Origin: Jaltomata sinuosa
Taxonomy: Eukaryota; Streptophyta; Magnoliopsida; Solanales; Solanaceae
NCBI GenBank assembly: GCA_003996215.1
Contig: QJPP01000841.1
Coordinates: forward strand, 62,001-126,000
Length of the DNA stretch: 64,000 nucleotides
Direction of reading: 5' to 3'
The translations under genes were made by a program, and so were the position numbers. Under the pieces are notes generated by a model. That model ran no database searches. It had not been told where the DNA came from and saw only the letters and a program-made list of their open reading frames with translations. Of the stretch, positions 43,961-54,471 are shown in pieces (positions within the stretch are counted from its first letter, which is position 1; each line of letters begins with the position of its first letter).

Positions 43961-44269
43961 CAGTCGTTTTAAATGTTGGTCTGATATATATCCCAAATTC
44001 ATCCACGAGAAATCTTGTCAAAATATATTTAAAAAGATAATGTTTTTGTTTGACATGTTATACATATCCATAATGAAGGGACCGTCAGTCCATTCTCCAA
44101 CCAATTAGGACTTTTACCCACTCTAACAACCACTATTAAGGAACAAGATCAAAGAACTCATTATAGTTGGATTAGGAACCTTCTTGTTTCAGATAACAAA
44201 GATGACAAAATTTTCACTTTCATGTGTTCTAACCTGAGGTCATTGTTCCGTGCACCCCCTTCTATCATT

Positions 44270-44660
44270 ATGTGGGAGCTTTGAAAGTGGAACAATGCTA
44301 TCAAATATGGTGGGAAAGTATCCATCAATAGGTTGGTATATTAAGTGCAATCTTCACTCCTATTTTGAAGGTCAGATTTCCTTGGCTGCAAAATATACCT
44401 AATAAATAGCCAAATTTAATTCAATTTCTAGAGAGCTATAGACCTACCCTTTATTACACTAAGGTGGTTTGGTCTTTTCCTTTTGGTGTTTATAAATGCA
44501 ATACTGATGGAACTAGTAGGGTCAATCCTAGAATAAGTTCATATGATTTTTGTTTTGAGGATTATACGGGTGATCTTGTGTATGCTCAAGCTAAGGGTAA
44601 TAAAATTAGTCCATGCAAACATGACCGCCCCAACCTGTCCAAGTTTGGGCGGGTCAATAT
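44270..44660 (+). pseudogene. LINE RNase H fragment, copy 3
   Basis: The frame 44464-44664 reads VWSFPFGVYKCNTDGTSRVN, PRISSYDFCFEDYTGDLVYA, the best-kept of four copies. NTDGTS holds the first catalytic Asp of RNase H. The preceding stretch 44300-44450 matches the LINE segment upstream of RNase H at 39070-39200. The domain stops after about 55 residues. Confidence 0.72.
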
Positions 44661-44775
44661 TTAACTCAGCCCATTTTGACACGCTCAATTTTAGTTGTTT
44701 TAAAAGTTGGGCTGATATATAGACCAAATTCACCCATAACAGGGTTGCTTGTGATTGGCGAAGACATGTCATTTT

Positions 44776-45093
44776 GAACACTTGACATCTTTTGATTGGT
44801 CATTATTTTGACAGAAGTTTAACACCTCATTTTAAGACAGATTTTCAAAATTTGATTCAAAATGTATGGTCAGACGCTAGCTTAAATATAAACTCATCGA
44901 TAAAACCCTAAATTTTCAAACATTCTCCCCCCTCCACTCTCTTTTTCCCCTTTCTTTTCGTTTCCTCTCAACAAAGTTCTTATTTAAGCTAGCGTTTGAC
45001 CATACATTTTGAATCAGATTTTGAAAACCTGTCTTCAAATGAGGTGTTAATCCCCGGTCAAAATAATGACCAATCAAAAGTTGTCACGTGTTC
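44776..45093. repeat. Inverted repeat with promoter-like spacer
   Basis: Arms 44776-44884 and 44985-45093 (about 109 bases each) are inverted copies, for example 'gattggtcattattttgac' against 'gtcaaaataatgaccaatc'. The 100-bp spacer includes 'gataaaaccctaaat' and a C/T-rich run. It resembles a MITE with long arms, but no clear target duplication was found. Confidence 0.8.
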
Positions 45094-45129
45094 AAGAAGC
45101 ATTTCTATATCTAGGTTGAAGAATTTCTT

Positions 45130-45689
45130 GTACTTTCTAATTGTTGGGTTTCATAAAAGCATTTCTTTGCCCCGACAAATCAATCAATCCATTGACAGAA
45201 CCCACAAACAATAAAGATTTGGCAAGGCGTGATTGAGTTTCATGACGAAAAAACTACTATGGATCTATAATATTGGAGATGGTGAAGAGAGAGATGAGAC
45301 ATGAAGAAGGAACTATGATGAAGAGGAGAGAGAGAGGTTGGCGGCTGTGAAAGAGGATAGAGTGGAAATGTAGGGTTTTATAATGTGTAGCGATATTAAT
45401 TTAAAAATGCAAAATAAGTAACAAGAAAGAAGTATTTCTATTTTATTAAAAGGTTGCTAATCAACTTAAATATTCATTGTTCTTTCTACTCTCCTTTTTT
45501 TTACTTTGTAACGGGACTTGAAATAGATTCGCACCTCATCTCGCTCTTCTCACATTGGTTTTCCTAATTAATTGGGCCTTGAGCTTGTCTCGGCCTAAAG
45601 TTCTCTTTTCGTGCTTAAAATTTTTGGTCCATTCGTTTGTTTCACCTAACTGATAATCCAATCCAACTACCTTAACAACTTTTATTATA
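45130..45689 (-). promoter_or_regulatory. Promoter-like region with F-box-associated fragment, copy 4
   Basis: As in 17762-18360, with TATAAAACCCTAC near 45380, but here the F-box-like piece (VGSVNGLIDL...FMKP near 45200-45140) is not followed by the kinase exon. It continues directly into sequence also seen at 62510-62560. This copy therefore shows the state without kinase. Confidence 0.5.
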
Positions 45690-45714
45690 TCGCTATCTTA
45701 AAATAATACAGAAT

Positions 45715-46003
45715 CAAATTATTGTTTTTATTGTTTTTGTTTCGAGGATGATAAGGATGATCTTGTGTATTCTCAAGCTAAGGGTGATAAAATTAGTCCA
45801 AAAAAACATGACAACTCCAACATGTCCAAGTGTGGGCGGGTCAATATTAACTCAATTCATTTTGACCCGCTCAATGCAGTCCATCTAAAAGTTGGGGTAA
45901 TATATAACCCAAATTGACCTATGAGGAATCTTGTCAAAATATCTATCAAAAGATTTGTTTTGTTTGACATGTTATATACATCCATAATGAAGAAAAAGAA
46001 TTA
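45715..46003 (+). pseudogene. LINE RNase H fragment, copy 4
   Basis: The short match 'tttgtttcgaggatgataaggatgatcttgtgta' and the following 'aagtgtgggcgggtcaatatt' parallel 43820-43930. Coding is lost. The flank then leads to a MITE exactly as at 39430-39541. Confidence 0.55.
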
Positions 46004-46252
46004 CTCCCTCTGTTTCAATTTGTTTGTTTGGTTTTGACTTGACACGGAATTTAAGAAAGTAAAGAAGACTTGAATCTTGTGGTCTTAAACTAAAGTTATG
46101 TAGAACTTATTAAAATGCTCTTTAATCTTGTGGTCTTAAACATGTCATGTGCAAAGTTAGAACTAAGAAGTTGGCAAAAAGGAAAAAAAACATTCTTTTT
46201 TAAACGGACTAAAAAGGAAGGTAAAACAAACAAATTGAACGGAGGAGGGAAT
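46004..46252. mobile_element. Stowaway-type MITE, degenerate right end
   Basis: CTCCCTCTGTTTCAATTTGTTTG on the left and CAAACAAATTGAACGGAGGAGGGA on the right. The right end has lost one A and gained bases. TA lies at the left. Confidence 0.85.
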
Positions 46253-46632
46253 AATTTTTTTCTTCATTATGGATATATTCCATGAACATCGTCTATTGTT
46301 GAGCACATCTTTATGGAATCCTATAGATTCATTTTGTTTAGTTTGTACATTTTTCAGTTTTCATTTTATAGCTTAGCATCATGTAATTCCATTGTTTTCC
46401 ATGTTATAATTAAGGATGGAAGTAGCCCATTCACTTTTAACCAGTTCTTATTTCATCCATATGCAAGGGATAACTTTGATTTTGAAGAAAACTAGCCACT
46501 CAGCCTAATGGTATATTAGCACTAAGAAATAGCAAAATATTCATCATATAAAACATAATTACTCCAAAGTTACTTCATCAAATTTAAAAAAGTTTCAAAG
46601 AGTTGTTCAACAAGAATACCCAAAAAGAATCA
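46253..46632. other. Spacer shared with 39776-40084
   Basis: AT-rich; a 60-codon frame at 46313-46495 has no recognisable features. Confidence 0.5.
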
Positions 46633-46720
46633 TAGTTGTTCCTAATTAGCCCTCACTCGATCTTCATTGTTACTATAGCCTGATGATCTTCTTGACCCGA
46701 TTGGTGACAGAGTCCCACTC
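46633..46720 (-). pseudogene. Unrecognised terminal exon, SRRSSGYSNN family, copy 3
   Basis: The minus strand reads SPIGSRRSSGYSNNEDRVRA and stop. Its 5' side is cut by SINE-like DNA. Confidence 0.35.
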
Positions 46721-46727
46721 CCTCAAC

Positions 46728-46850
46728 TAATTTCCAGTTTACGTGCTATCTCCCACCAGCACGGGCACCACTGGGTAAATGGCTTTTGAACCTAAGACCT
46801 CATGGTTCTCAATCCACTTCATAGACCACTAGGCCACACCCTTAAGTGCA
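46728..46850 (-). mobile_element. tRNA-derived SINE, partial
   Basis: Minus strand carries 'GTGTGGCCTAGTGGTCTATGAAG' and 'GAACCATGAGGTC', then the 'GGTGG-GCCCGTGCTGGTGGG' section. The tail is truncated. Confidence 0.65.
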
Positions 46851-46899
46851 TGAAAGCCTTTCTTTTAAAATGGAAGTGCCTAGGAAAACCAACAATAAC

Positions 46900-47171
46900 G
46901 TAAGTTTTGTTTTTCAGATGATGCAGATCATGTTTCAACTACAATATACATCATAAGTTCATATCATTTTTTTTGCAATGATCGAGAAATCCGTCTGTAG
47001 CCAATCCTTGGGACCAACCACAGACTTCGAAACTTGGAGATTATGGATTTGCCTCTCTACCATAAGTTCATACTGTAACAGGACCTAATACTTGTTCCGG
47101 TCCTAGAGTAGAACAGCTAGAAGCTAGACGGTTGCTGCTATTCATGTGATGCACTTAATGGATAGATATTT
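46900..47171. repeat. Compound block, copy 3 of the left end
   Basis: Matches 14267-14460, 24097-24300 and 40690-40930 in order: 'gatgcagatcatgtttcaac', 'gagaaatccgtctg', 'cataagttcatactgta'. Confidence 0.6.
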
Positions 47172-47560
47172 GTGCTTAACATGGTTTTGGAATCAGAATT
47201 TAATGTGGCTAGCAAGGAGCTCTCTCATACAAGGGCTGAACTTGAACAATTCAGTAAAGAGAATGAAGAGAAAATTATTTATCTTACGGAGCATGTTAAA
47301 ATCATAATCGGCAGCCTTAAAAGTTTTGATCAGGAGAAGGAAAACCTGTTGCTGATCATGGAAGAGAAGAAAAAAATCCTTAATCACAGAAGAGAAGAGA
47401 AGAGAAGTAGAAGCTGACGAGAAAAAAAAAAAGAATACCGGAATTCGAGTGGCTGCTGAAGCAGCTATTTTTTGAAGTAGCAGAAAGAAAAGCAACAGCT
47501 GGAGTGAGAGATCTTATTGATCAGGCAAAACTGTTGGAGCAAATTTTAGTGTAAACAGAA
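47172..47560 (+). pseudogene. Coiled-coil protein fragment
   Basis: The 81-codon frame begins MVLESEFNVASKELSHTRAE and continues with heptads (EQFSKENEEKIIYLTEHVKI, QEKENLLLIMEEKKKIL). After a stop at 47415-47417 a second frame gives ERKATAGVRDLIDQAKLLEQ and ILV before TAA. Related broken pieces are at 14455-14580 and 61270-61560. It is a long alpha-helical coiled coil of unknown identity. Confidence 0.45.
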
Positions 47561-47828
47561 AGTTTTCACACAGGGAAAACAAGAATTAGTGGGGCAAAGA
47601 GTAAAAGTGATACTACAACATCACTTCCTCCATATTCAGGCCTAATCAAGATGAAAAGTGAAATGAAGAGAAGTTTGTATAAGTTTTTTCTTTCTTTTTT
47701 TAGAAACTTGTAGAAGAAACTTGTGGAATTCATAATCCGAACCGTTCTTAGAAAAAGCTAGATATAACTGAAGGAGGCGAACCAATGTGCAAGATGATAG
47801 ATTTCACATTACTTTAATAGAAAACATT

Positions 47829-47957
47829 TATGTTGCTCGGACTCTTAAAAAATGTCAACGGGTGCATGCAGAATCCTCCAAAAGTAGTGCATTTTTGAAG
47901 GCTCTGACATGGGAGCCACGATCTTTCTCAAGAGTCCGACTGTCCGAGCAACATAGG
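47829..47957. mobile_element. Hairpin MITE (CTATGTTGCTCGGACTC family)
   Basis: TATGTTGCTCGGACTCTTAA at the left and TCAAGAGTCCGACTGTCCGAGCAACATAG at the right form the inverted ends. The centre 'gaatcctccaaaagtagtgcatttttgaag' is a second fold. Confidence 0.85.
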
Positions 47958-47959
47958 AA

Positions 47960-48409
47960 AACCTGGTATAGTTCGCTCGGTAATATATAGGCTGCCAAGC
48001 AAAACATTTCAAGATGAGAAGAGACAGGCAGATGAAAATAGTATCATGTCATTCATGGGCAACGGAACACTCAAAATCTTTTATTCTGTAAACCATGTAT
48101 GTCTGAAGCAACTTCACAAATCAATCAGCCAAGAAATCCTTTTAGAGCTCAGCAAACACCAGCAATAAACCAAAGAAAAAACAAGAATACTCAATGTAAT
48201 GTCTCACATAGGATGCAAATCAAAAAAATACAACAACAATAAGTAAATACTTGTGTATCATACATCTTTACTTGACTACATTGACTAGACTCTTGAGTCA
48301 AATTGCCACATCAAATAGAGATACCATTAACTAACTAGAGCTTCACTTTACCCGCATTAAATGAGGCTTTTCACTACTTGGTAACACATGACACCTTTTC
48401 TTTTTTAAC
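47960..48409. other. Spacer unique to this copy
   Basis: No gene or known repeat seen; absent from the other block copies. Confidence 0.4.
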
Positions 48410-49010
48410 TATTAATATTTTCAAAGATCAACCAGAATATATGAGGATTCTGTAAAAAAAAATATAACTTAAGATACAATTTACCACCACTATTAAGGAA
48501 CAAGATAAAAGAACTCATTATAGTTGGAAAACCTTCTCGTTTCAGATAACAAAGATGACAAAATTTTTGCTTTCATGTGCTCTACAGTGGAAAGGACCCT
48601 ATTAAAGAAAGTTTCATACTCAAATATGTTTCTCCTATAATCTCTTGTTTACTGGTACCCCTTTCCCATTCTCATGAACAGATCAGCATAATTCCTCAGT
48701 TGCTTTCTAATTCGAACCAATTTTGCAAGTCTATGTTACTGCTAAAGTGAAAAAAGTTTTGGCCTTTGATTGGTTAAATAACTAAAAGGATGAAAAGACC
48801 CTGACGATTAAAAAAGAGTAAGTTATAGCAACAAGGAACACCATAAAAGTTGGATACTGTATCAGACTAACTCTTATTCCATAATTCATTTTCCCTATTA
48901 ATATCACTTTAGAATGAGTAGTAACGTAGACCAGAAATCAAACAACAATCCTATAAGGGTTATGTCAAGAGTTATTGAAGGATTCAGCTACAATGATTTC
49001 CATCTCGCTA
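48410..49010. repeat. Recurring block segment M, copy 3, left of the LTR insertion
   Basis: Parallel to 15880-16450 up to 'caatgatttccatctcgcta', where the LTR begins. The block continues at 51107 with 'ctctaacgctctttattcttactctgtctagagg', as at 16464. Confidence 0.75.
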
Positions 49011-51106
49011 TGTAACACCCAGAGTTTTTAGGCTAAGATTTGAACCGTTCATCAATCCAAACTTTGCTCAAGAAGTTTTATACATTTTAAGAAGGAACCA
49101 CGGGCTTGCAAAGCGAGCAAACTAGTGTCCCAAGGAAATATTACACGTGGCAAGGCAGCAAAGCGAGGCCAAAAGCATGCGCGAGCACATGCCTCTGCGT
49201 GCACAGGCAAGGCAGCGCACACTGCTGGGCACTCAAAGCGTCCTCCATGGCGTGCGATCCCAGCAGCCTCCTTTTTAGTACGTGTTTCTTCAACATTCAG
49301 CCATTCTCTAGATTTTAAAACCCTAGCTCGACTATACCCTATTTTCTACTTCATCCCACACCAAGGTAAGTCTCTCCCATGTAATGCTAGGTGTTTCCAT
49401 GTATTTCTAACATCCGAGTACGGATTCTTAACGAAATCTACATCACAATCTTAAGGTTTTCAAGAAAACTCATATCAAGATTTCAAGAACGGATTTTTTG
49501 GAGTTCTTCTTCAAAGCTAGAATTCCCCTTCCACTATTTTTGGAGCGTCTAAAGGGATGTGAAGCTAATCTTTCCAGGTGGGAACCTTGTTCTCCCCACA
49601 ACCAAGCTATTGTTTTAGTTTAATCCATGGATTATGTTAGGGTTTCTTAAGAGTTGAAATCTTTAAGTCTAGTTCTTGATCTCTTGATGAAATTCTTTAA
49701 ACGTTCTATGATTTTTAGTGAGAATTCCATGAGTTTGGAGTCCTTCCCCTTGATTTGATTCCTAATCTATGTTGATTGATTCTTCCATGAAACTTATGAA
49801 TTTCCCTTATGAATTTGAAAGTCCATTTGTGTTTTAAGAGATTGTTTTCGTGTTTATTGAAATTGATTTATATTTTTCCAGAAAGATTTGTTTAAGAGTT
49901 TCAAGATTTTGGTTATGTAAAGTTTACAAGAATTCTTACGTTATTATTATGACTTGAAAAGTGAAGAAATTTATCATATCCTGAGAGTTAAACCAAAGTT
50001 ATAAAGATTTAGAGCCAAGGTTCACAGAGATAGATATATTCATGATACGAAATTTTGAGCCAAGAATGATTTTTCAGATTTTGTTTTAAGACTTATTTTA
50101 TGAGAAACTAGTATGTTTTGGGAGGATTATTTAGCAACGAAAGGGTATGGGTTTAGACAACACACGCCGTAGAACTACGTTGCCACTGTAGAATAGGATC
50201 TCCGCAGTTAGGGCGACTCCTCTTTTAGCCTTCGGGCTCAGATTGGATCCATAAGTTAAGTGGCGTCTTATACTCTGGCAAGGTATAGGGTGACTCTCCC
50301 CAATGTGGGCAAGACGTTGGAAACACGATTTCTCACATGGTGTATGTCGGTTATGAGAAACTCCTCAAAAGGAAAACTTACTTATTTTCTGAAAGTATAT
50401 GATTGACCGAGGCCACTAGTTTAAAAAGAACATTATGAACCATTGTTTTCAATTTTGTTCAGATTTCAGTTATTCAGTTTTCAATTCCAGTTCAGCTTTA
50501 AGAAAATGTTTTTAGAAAGTTTTTACTCCTAGTTTTTTAAGTTTTAGCATTTAGGTTAGCCATCTTTCTTTTCAGTTATTCAGCCCCATTTATGAGTATG
50601 TTATCGATGTCTCAGATGTCCAGCTCTATCAATTTCAAATATTAGTACTGTTTCACTTCACTGCTTTACATGCCAGTACATTCAAAGTCCTGACGCCTCT
50701 TCTTGGTGCAGCATTATTTTACGATGTAGCGCCCCGCTTACAGATATGCAGGTTCATGAACAGACTCTTCAGTAGGCTATGATATCAGTTTGAGTGAGTT
50801 CCCATCAATCCCGCGGATTTAGCAGTATTCTAGTCATCAGTTTGTTTTGTTACATAAAGGTAGTTGTATTCAAAATGTAGTAGACTTTATAGACAAATAG
50901 TCAAGATGAGTCGGATGTAATCAGTGTTCAAATAATTCTATATTTGATTAATAATAGTTCAGTTTATTTTACTGTTATTTGAAAAGTTCAGCCCATGTTC
51001 TAGCTTCCGTATTTTCTTTCAATACATGTCAGGCCAAGTGGTTCACTCGGGCCACTTGTGGTTCCGAGTGTCTGTTACGTCCAGGGTGTATTCTTTGGGC
51101 GTGACA
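49011..51106. mobile_element. Solo LTR of the large gypsy family, 2.1 kb
   Basis: Begins TGTAACACCC and ends GGGCGTGACA, the reverse complement of the ends at 3742-14144. The flanks are cgcta (49006-49010) and ctcta (51107-51111), a 5-bp duplication with one change. Uninterrupted paralogues at 16440-16480 and 25910-25950 show the empty site. Short frames at 49106-49454 are incidental. No internal region. Confidence 0.9.
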
Positions 51107-51438
51107 CTCTAACGCTCTTTATTCTTACTCTGTCTAGAGGGATGACACAGCCCCTTACACCATTGCTTGCAAGCAGAAACAAGTTGAATATCTAGGAATC
51201 TAATTCCTGTATCAGTTCTAGCAAATGAATAAAATCTTTTTTTGTAAAAAAAATTGAGTCAAACTTTGATTAAAATAAAAGGTTTTACCGTTAAAAGAAC
51301 CCTTTTTCCTGACAGAAATTTTATCAAAAATCCAATTTTTAGTTTTTGGGTGTTGTTAAGATTGGATAAAAATTGAATCTTTACACTCTGGGTGTTATAG
51401 ATAGTTAATCTTTTTTACTTTTTTGGGTATTCACAGTC

Positions 51439-51606
51439 ATGACCATGATTTATGAGAAACTTAATAAATGGAGGGACTATTTTGGGTTAGCAAATTCATA
51501 TATATTTGATATAATTAAGTATCTTATAATCGTTGCAGCTATAGATCATCCAAAAGATTTCAAATTGAGAAGAGACAGAATTGTTGAATTGCTTTTTTCA
51601 TGTTAA
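51439..51606 (+). pseudogene. MED26-like N-terminal fragment, left arm
   Basis: The frame MTMIYEKLNKWRDYFGLANS, YIFDIIKYLIIVAAIDHPKD, FKLRRDRIVELLFSC then TAA. It matches the right-arm frame with several changes and ends early at TAA (51604-51606), after which the homologous codons continue out of frame. Confidence 0.75.
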
Positions 51607-51949
51607 ATGAATAGGGGTTTTGGTTGTGACAAGATTGAATTTATTGTACCAAATGTGATGAAGTAGTACCAAATGATGTTGATGGTGATAAGGGTACAAG
51701 AAAGCGTAAAAATGAGTTTGTTAGAGAGTTGAAAAGTTGTGATGTTAAAGAAAGGAAAAATGAAATGAATGTGAAAAATGATGAAACGATTACAACATAC
51801 TTCTGCTTTTGACAACAAACATCATTTTTCACATTCATTACAACAAACGATTACAACAACTTCTGCTTTTGACAACAAAACATCATTTTTCACATTCATT
51901 ACAACAAACAATTACAACAAATATCGTTTCATCATTTTTCACATTCATT

Positions 51950-52312
51950 TCATTTTTCCTTATTCACATTCATTTCATTTTTTCTTTCTTTAACATCACA
52001 ACCTTTCAACTCTCTAACAAACTCATTTTTACGCTTTCTTGTACCCTTATAACCATCACCATCAACATCAACATCATTTCGTACTACTTCATTAGCATTT
52101 GGTACAATAAATTCAATCTTGTCACAACCAAAACACCTAGTGATTTTACATGAAAAAAGCAATTCAACAATTCTATCTCTTCTCAATTTGAACTCTTTTG
52201 GATGATCTATAGCTGCAACGATTACAGCATACTTAATTATATCAAATATATCTGAATTTGCTGACCCAAAATATTCCCTCCATTTATTAAGTTTCTCATA
52301 AATCTTGGTCAT
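51950..52312 (-). CDS. MED26-like protein, N-terminal fragment, right arm, frame open
   Basis: The 120-codon frame reads KLNKWREYFGSANSDIFDII, KYAVIVAAIDHPKEFKLRRD, RIVELLFSCKITRCFGCDKI, then an acidic and Lys/Asp/Gly-rich linker. 'WR-YF-SANSDIFDII-A--VAA-D-PKEF--RRD-I-E-LFSC' is the start of plant Mediator subunit 26 proteins (the region before their TFIIS-N-like domain), where it links Mediator to the elongation machinery in the nucleus. The TFIIS-N domain itself is absent because the palindrome centre intervenes, so a functional protein is unlikely. Start chosen at the ATG shared by both arms. Could be expressed as a truncated peptide; no evidence either way. Confidence 0.6.
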   Translation of the reverse strand: MTKIYEKLNKWREYFGSANSDIFDIIKYAVIVAAIDHPKEFKLRRDRIVELLFSCKITRCFGCDKIEFIVPNANEVVRNDVDVDGDGYKGTRKRKNEFVRELKGCDVKERKNEMNVNKEK

Positions 52313-52568
52313 GACTATGAATACCCAAAAAAGTAAAAAAGATTAACTATCTATAACACCCAGAGTGTAAAGACTCAATCTTTATCCAATCTTGACAACA
52401 CCCAAAAACTAAAAATTGGATTTTTGATAAATTTGTGTCAGGAAAAAGGGGTTTTTTTAACAGTAAAACCTTTTATTTTAATCAAAGTTTGACTCAATTT
52501 TTTTTTTTTAAAAAAGAAAATATTTTATTCAACAGCTGGAACTGATACATGAATTATATTCCTAGATA

Positions 52569-53459
52569 AAATCTCGTGTTTACTGGTACCCGTTTTCCAG
52601 TCTCATGACTTCAGCATGCATATTTGCAAGTCAATGTTACTGCTAAAGTGAAAGAAGTGTTGCCCTTGGTCAAATAACTAAAATGATGAAAAGACAGTAC
52701 AACAAAAACAACATACCCAGTTAAATCCCACAAAGTAGTGTCCGGGAGGGTAGAGTGTACGCAGAACTTACCACTACCTCGTGGAGGTAGAGAGGCTGTT
52801 TTCGAAAGACCCTCGGCTCAAGTGAAGCAAATCAAAGAAGTATAATTAAAAGACACAACAATAGTGAAGAGAAACAAGACAACTAATAGCATGGTAGTGC
52901 AAAGAAACCACTAAGCTATAGCAACAAGGGAAACTATAAAAGTTAAATATTGATTCAGACAAACTCTTGTTCCATAATTCATCTTCCCTATTAATATCAC
53001 TTTAAAGGGATTAGTAGCGTAGAGTTGTAGAGCCAAGATCAAATAACAATCCTGGCAAGGGATATGCCCAGAGTTATTGAAGGATTCACCTAAAATGACT
53101 TCCATGTCCCTATTGCTCTTTATTCTTACCCAGTCTAGAGGCACGACACATCTCCTAAAACCATTACTTGCAAAGAGATGCAATTTCCAATGCCATTTAT
53201 TTTGAGTGTTGAAGACACCAAACTTTATAACCAAATAAATGTTCACGCAAAAGTTGTTTCATGGAAATAAACCAAAAGGAAAAGGACAGAGAAGAACTCC
53301 AAGAAGACATGGTGTACCGATGTCCCTTAAGTAGGCAATGTATTTTTCTATACAAAAGAAACAGAATTGAGAAGCACTTGTGAGAAATGTATAAAGTGGA
53401 ATCTTACAAGTCATTACTTACACGATCGTCATATATCTAAGGTTTTGCAGCCTTCATTC
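52569..53459. repeat. Recurring block segment M, copy 4, with SINE inserted
   Basis: Parallel to 15880-16900. At 52911-53246 the minus strand is open for 111 codons (DWVRIKSNRDMEVILGESFN in the middle, hydrophobic end YLTFIVSLVAIA). In other copies the same stretch is broken. I do not recognise the product; the openness may be chance. Confidence 0.6.
52697..52850 (-). mobile_element. Au-like SINE, 3' part
   Basis: Minus strand: 'GAGCCGAGGGTCTTTCG', 'CTCTCTACCTCCACGAGGTAG', 'GCGTACACTCTACCCTCCCGG' and a tail '...ATGTTGTTTTTGTTG'. These are the hallmarks of the Au SINE, from recognition. It is absent from the colinear copies (compare 16235-16270). Confidence 0.8.
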
Positions 53460-53753
53460 TTAATGTATCCTTCGCTGGTTTTTTCCTTTTTTTGGAGAAA
53501 TGGGACAAACAAGGCTTTCAATGTAGATTTCAGTCACAATACATGCATCAAAGTTAGTAATCTCTGCATATTTGATTGTTTTATCCTTAAGATTTTTTTT
53601 AGGATGACAACAACTACCCATAAGCTTATGGCGGCTGTAGTTCTTGTTTTTAGCTGATAAACTGAGATGGGTCTTGATAAATTCTTGGCCAGAGACTAAA
53701 GCAAGCCAAGATTTTGAAACACACCCGATTTGCATGAGGGATTTCACAGGTAA

Positions 53754-54162
53754 TGATGCAAGGATCAGGGATCGAGTGGAAATTTGTTAATCTAGGAGAG
53801 AATTCTCGAAGAAGATTGGTAACTAACTCAGGGATAATTCCGAGATATTAGTTGAGAGAAGAATATTGAGAGAAGAAGAAGATGCTTTTATTATATCAAT
53901 GAATGAATACATTTCAGTTATTACATCTCTATTTATAGTAGCTACTAACATAGGTTGTGCCTTCATTTGCTAACAGTAACTAACTGCAATTGAACAGAAT
54001 AACTAACTCTAGGACTTGATGAACAGTAATGAACAGTATCGAACAGTAATAACTACTTTTTGAATTAACTATGCAACTGTTTCCCTTCTTCGATTGCTTC
54101 ACTCTTTCAGCTCCTTTACTACAGCTTCCTTAGCTCTTTAATATCTCCTTAGCATTGTATCA
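53754..54162 (-). repeat. 3' LTR of the gypsy element
   Basis: TGATGCAAGG to TTGTATCA, 409 bp. Against the other LTR it lacks one A near 53892, one 'aact' unit near 53975, and has two single-base changes. Confidence 0.95.
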
Positions 54163-54471
54163 ATACCCCCTATTGAAGACCACCCTTGCCCCCAAGGGTA
54201 AAGAGGGAAATCTGTGACTGAACTCAGACAAATACTCCCAGGTAGCTTGTGTAGCATCAAGACCAGACCACCGCACTAGAACTTGGCATACAGCTCTATT
54301 ACCTCTTTTCACCATTCGTCTATCAAGAATCTCTTCAGCCATGGGGCAATATGGACTGGATATGTGAAGTACTGGAGGATGGTTGATGGTATTAGGAACT
54401 TCATGACACTTCTTGAGCTGTGACACATGGAAAACTGGAATCATCAGCAGGCAGAAGCAACCTATAAGCAA
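54160..54471 (-). pseudogene. Gypsy integrase C-terminus with chromodomain
   Basis: Reads PVFHVSQLKKCHEVP, then PMAEEILDRRMVKRGNRAVC, QVLVRWSGLDATQATWEYLS. This is a chromodomain of the chromovirus type, with aromatic positions W and W-E partly kept, which steers integration to modified chromatin. A frameshift near 54440 separates it from the preceding integrase frame. Confidence 0.85.

Larger units (their letters stand above)
51188..52568. repeat. 1.4-kb palindrome built from a MED26-like gene start
   Basis: Arms 51188-51795 and 51925-52568 are inverted copies across about 600 bases, including the 5' flank ('acactctgggtgttatagatag'), the start codon and the first 55-120 codons. The centre (51796-51924) has a short direct repeat, 'cttctgcttttgacaacaaa-catcatttttcacattcattacaacaaac', twice. 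The arm ends 'tctaggaat' and 'attcctaga' define the limits. Confidence 0.9.

Noticed and set aside
49106..49454. Two overlapping open frames of 70 and 109 codons
   Set aside because: They lie in the GC-richer part of the solo LTR and have no domain; the other LTR copies do not keep them.
51603..52153. Several open frames rich in Phe, Ser and His
   Set aside because: They are opposite-strand shadows of the MED26 arms and low-complexity palindrome centre.
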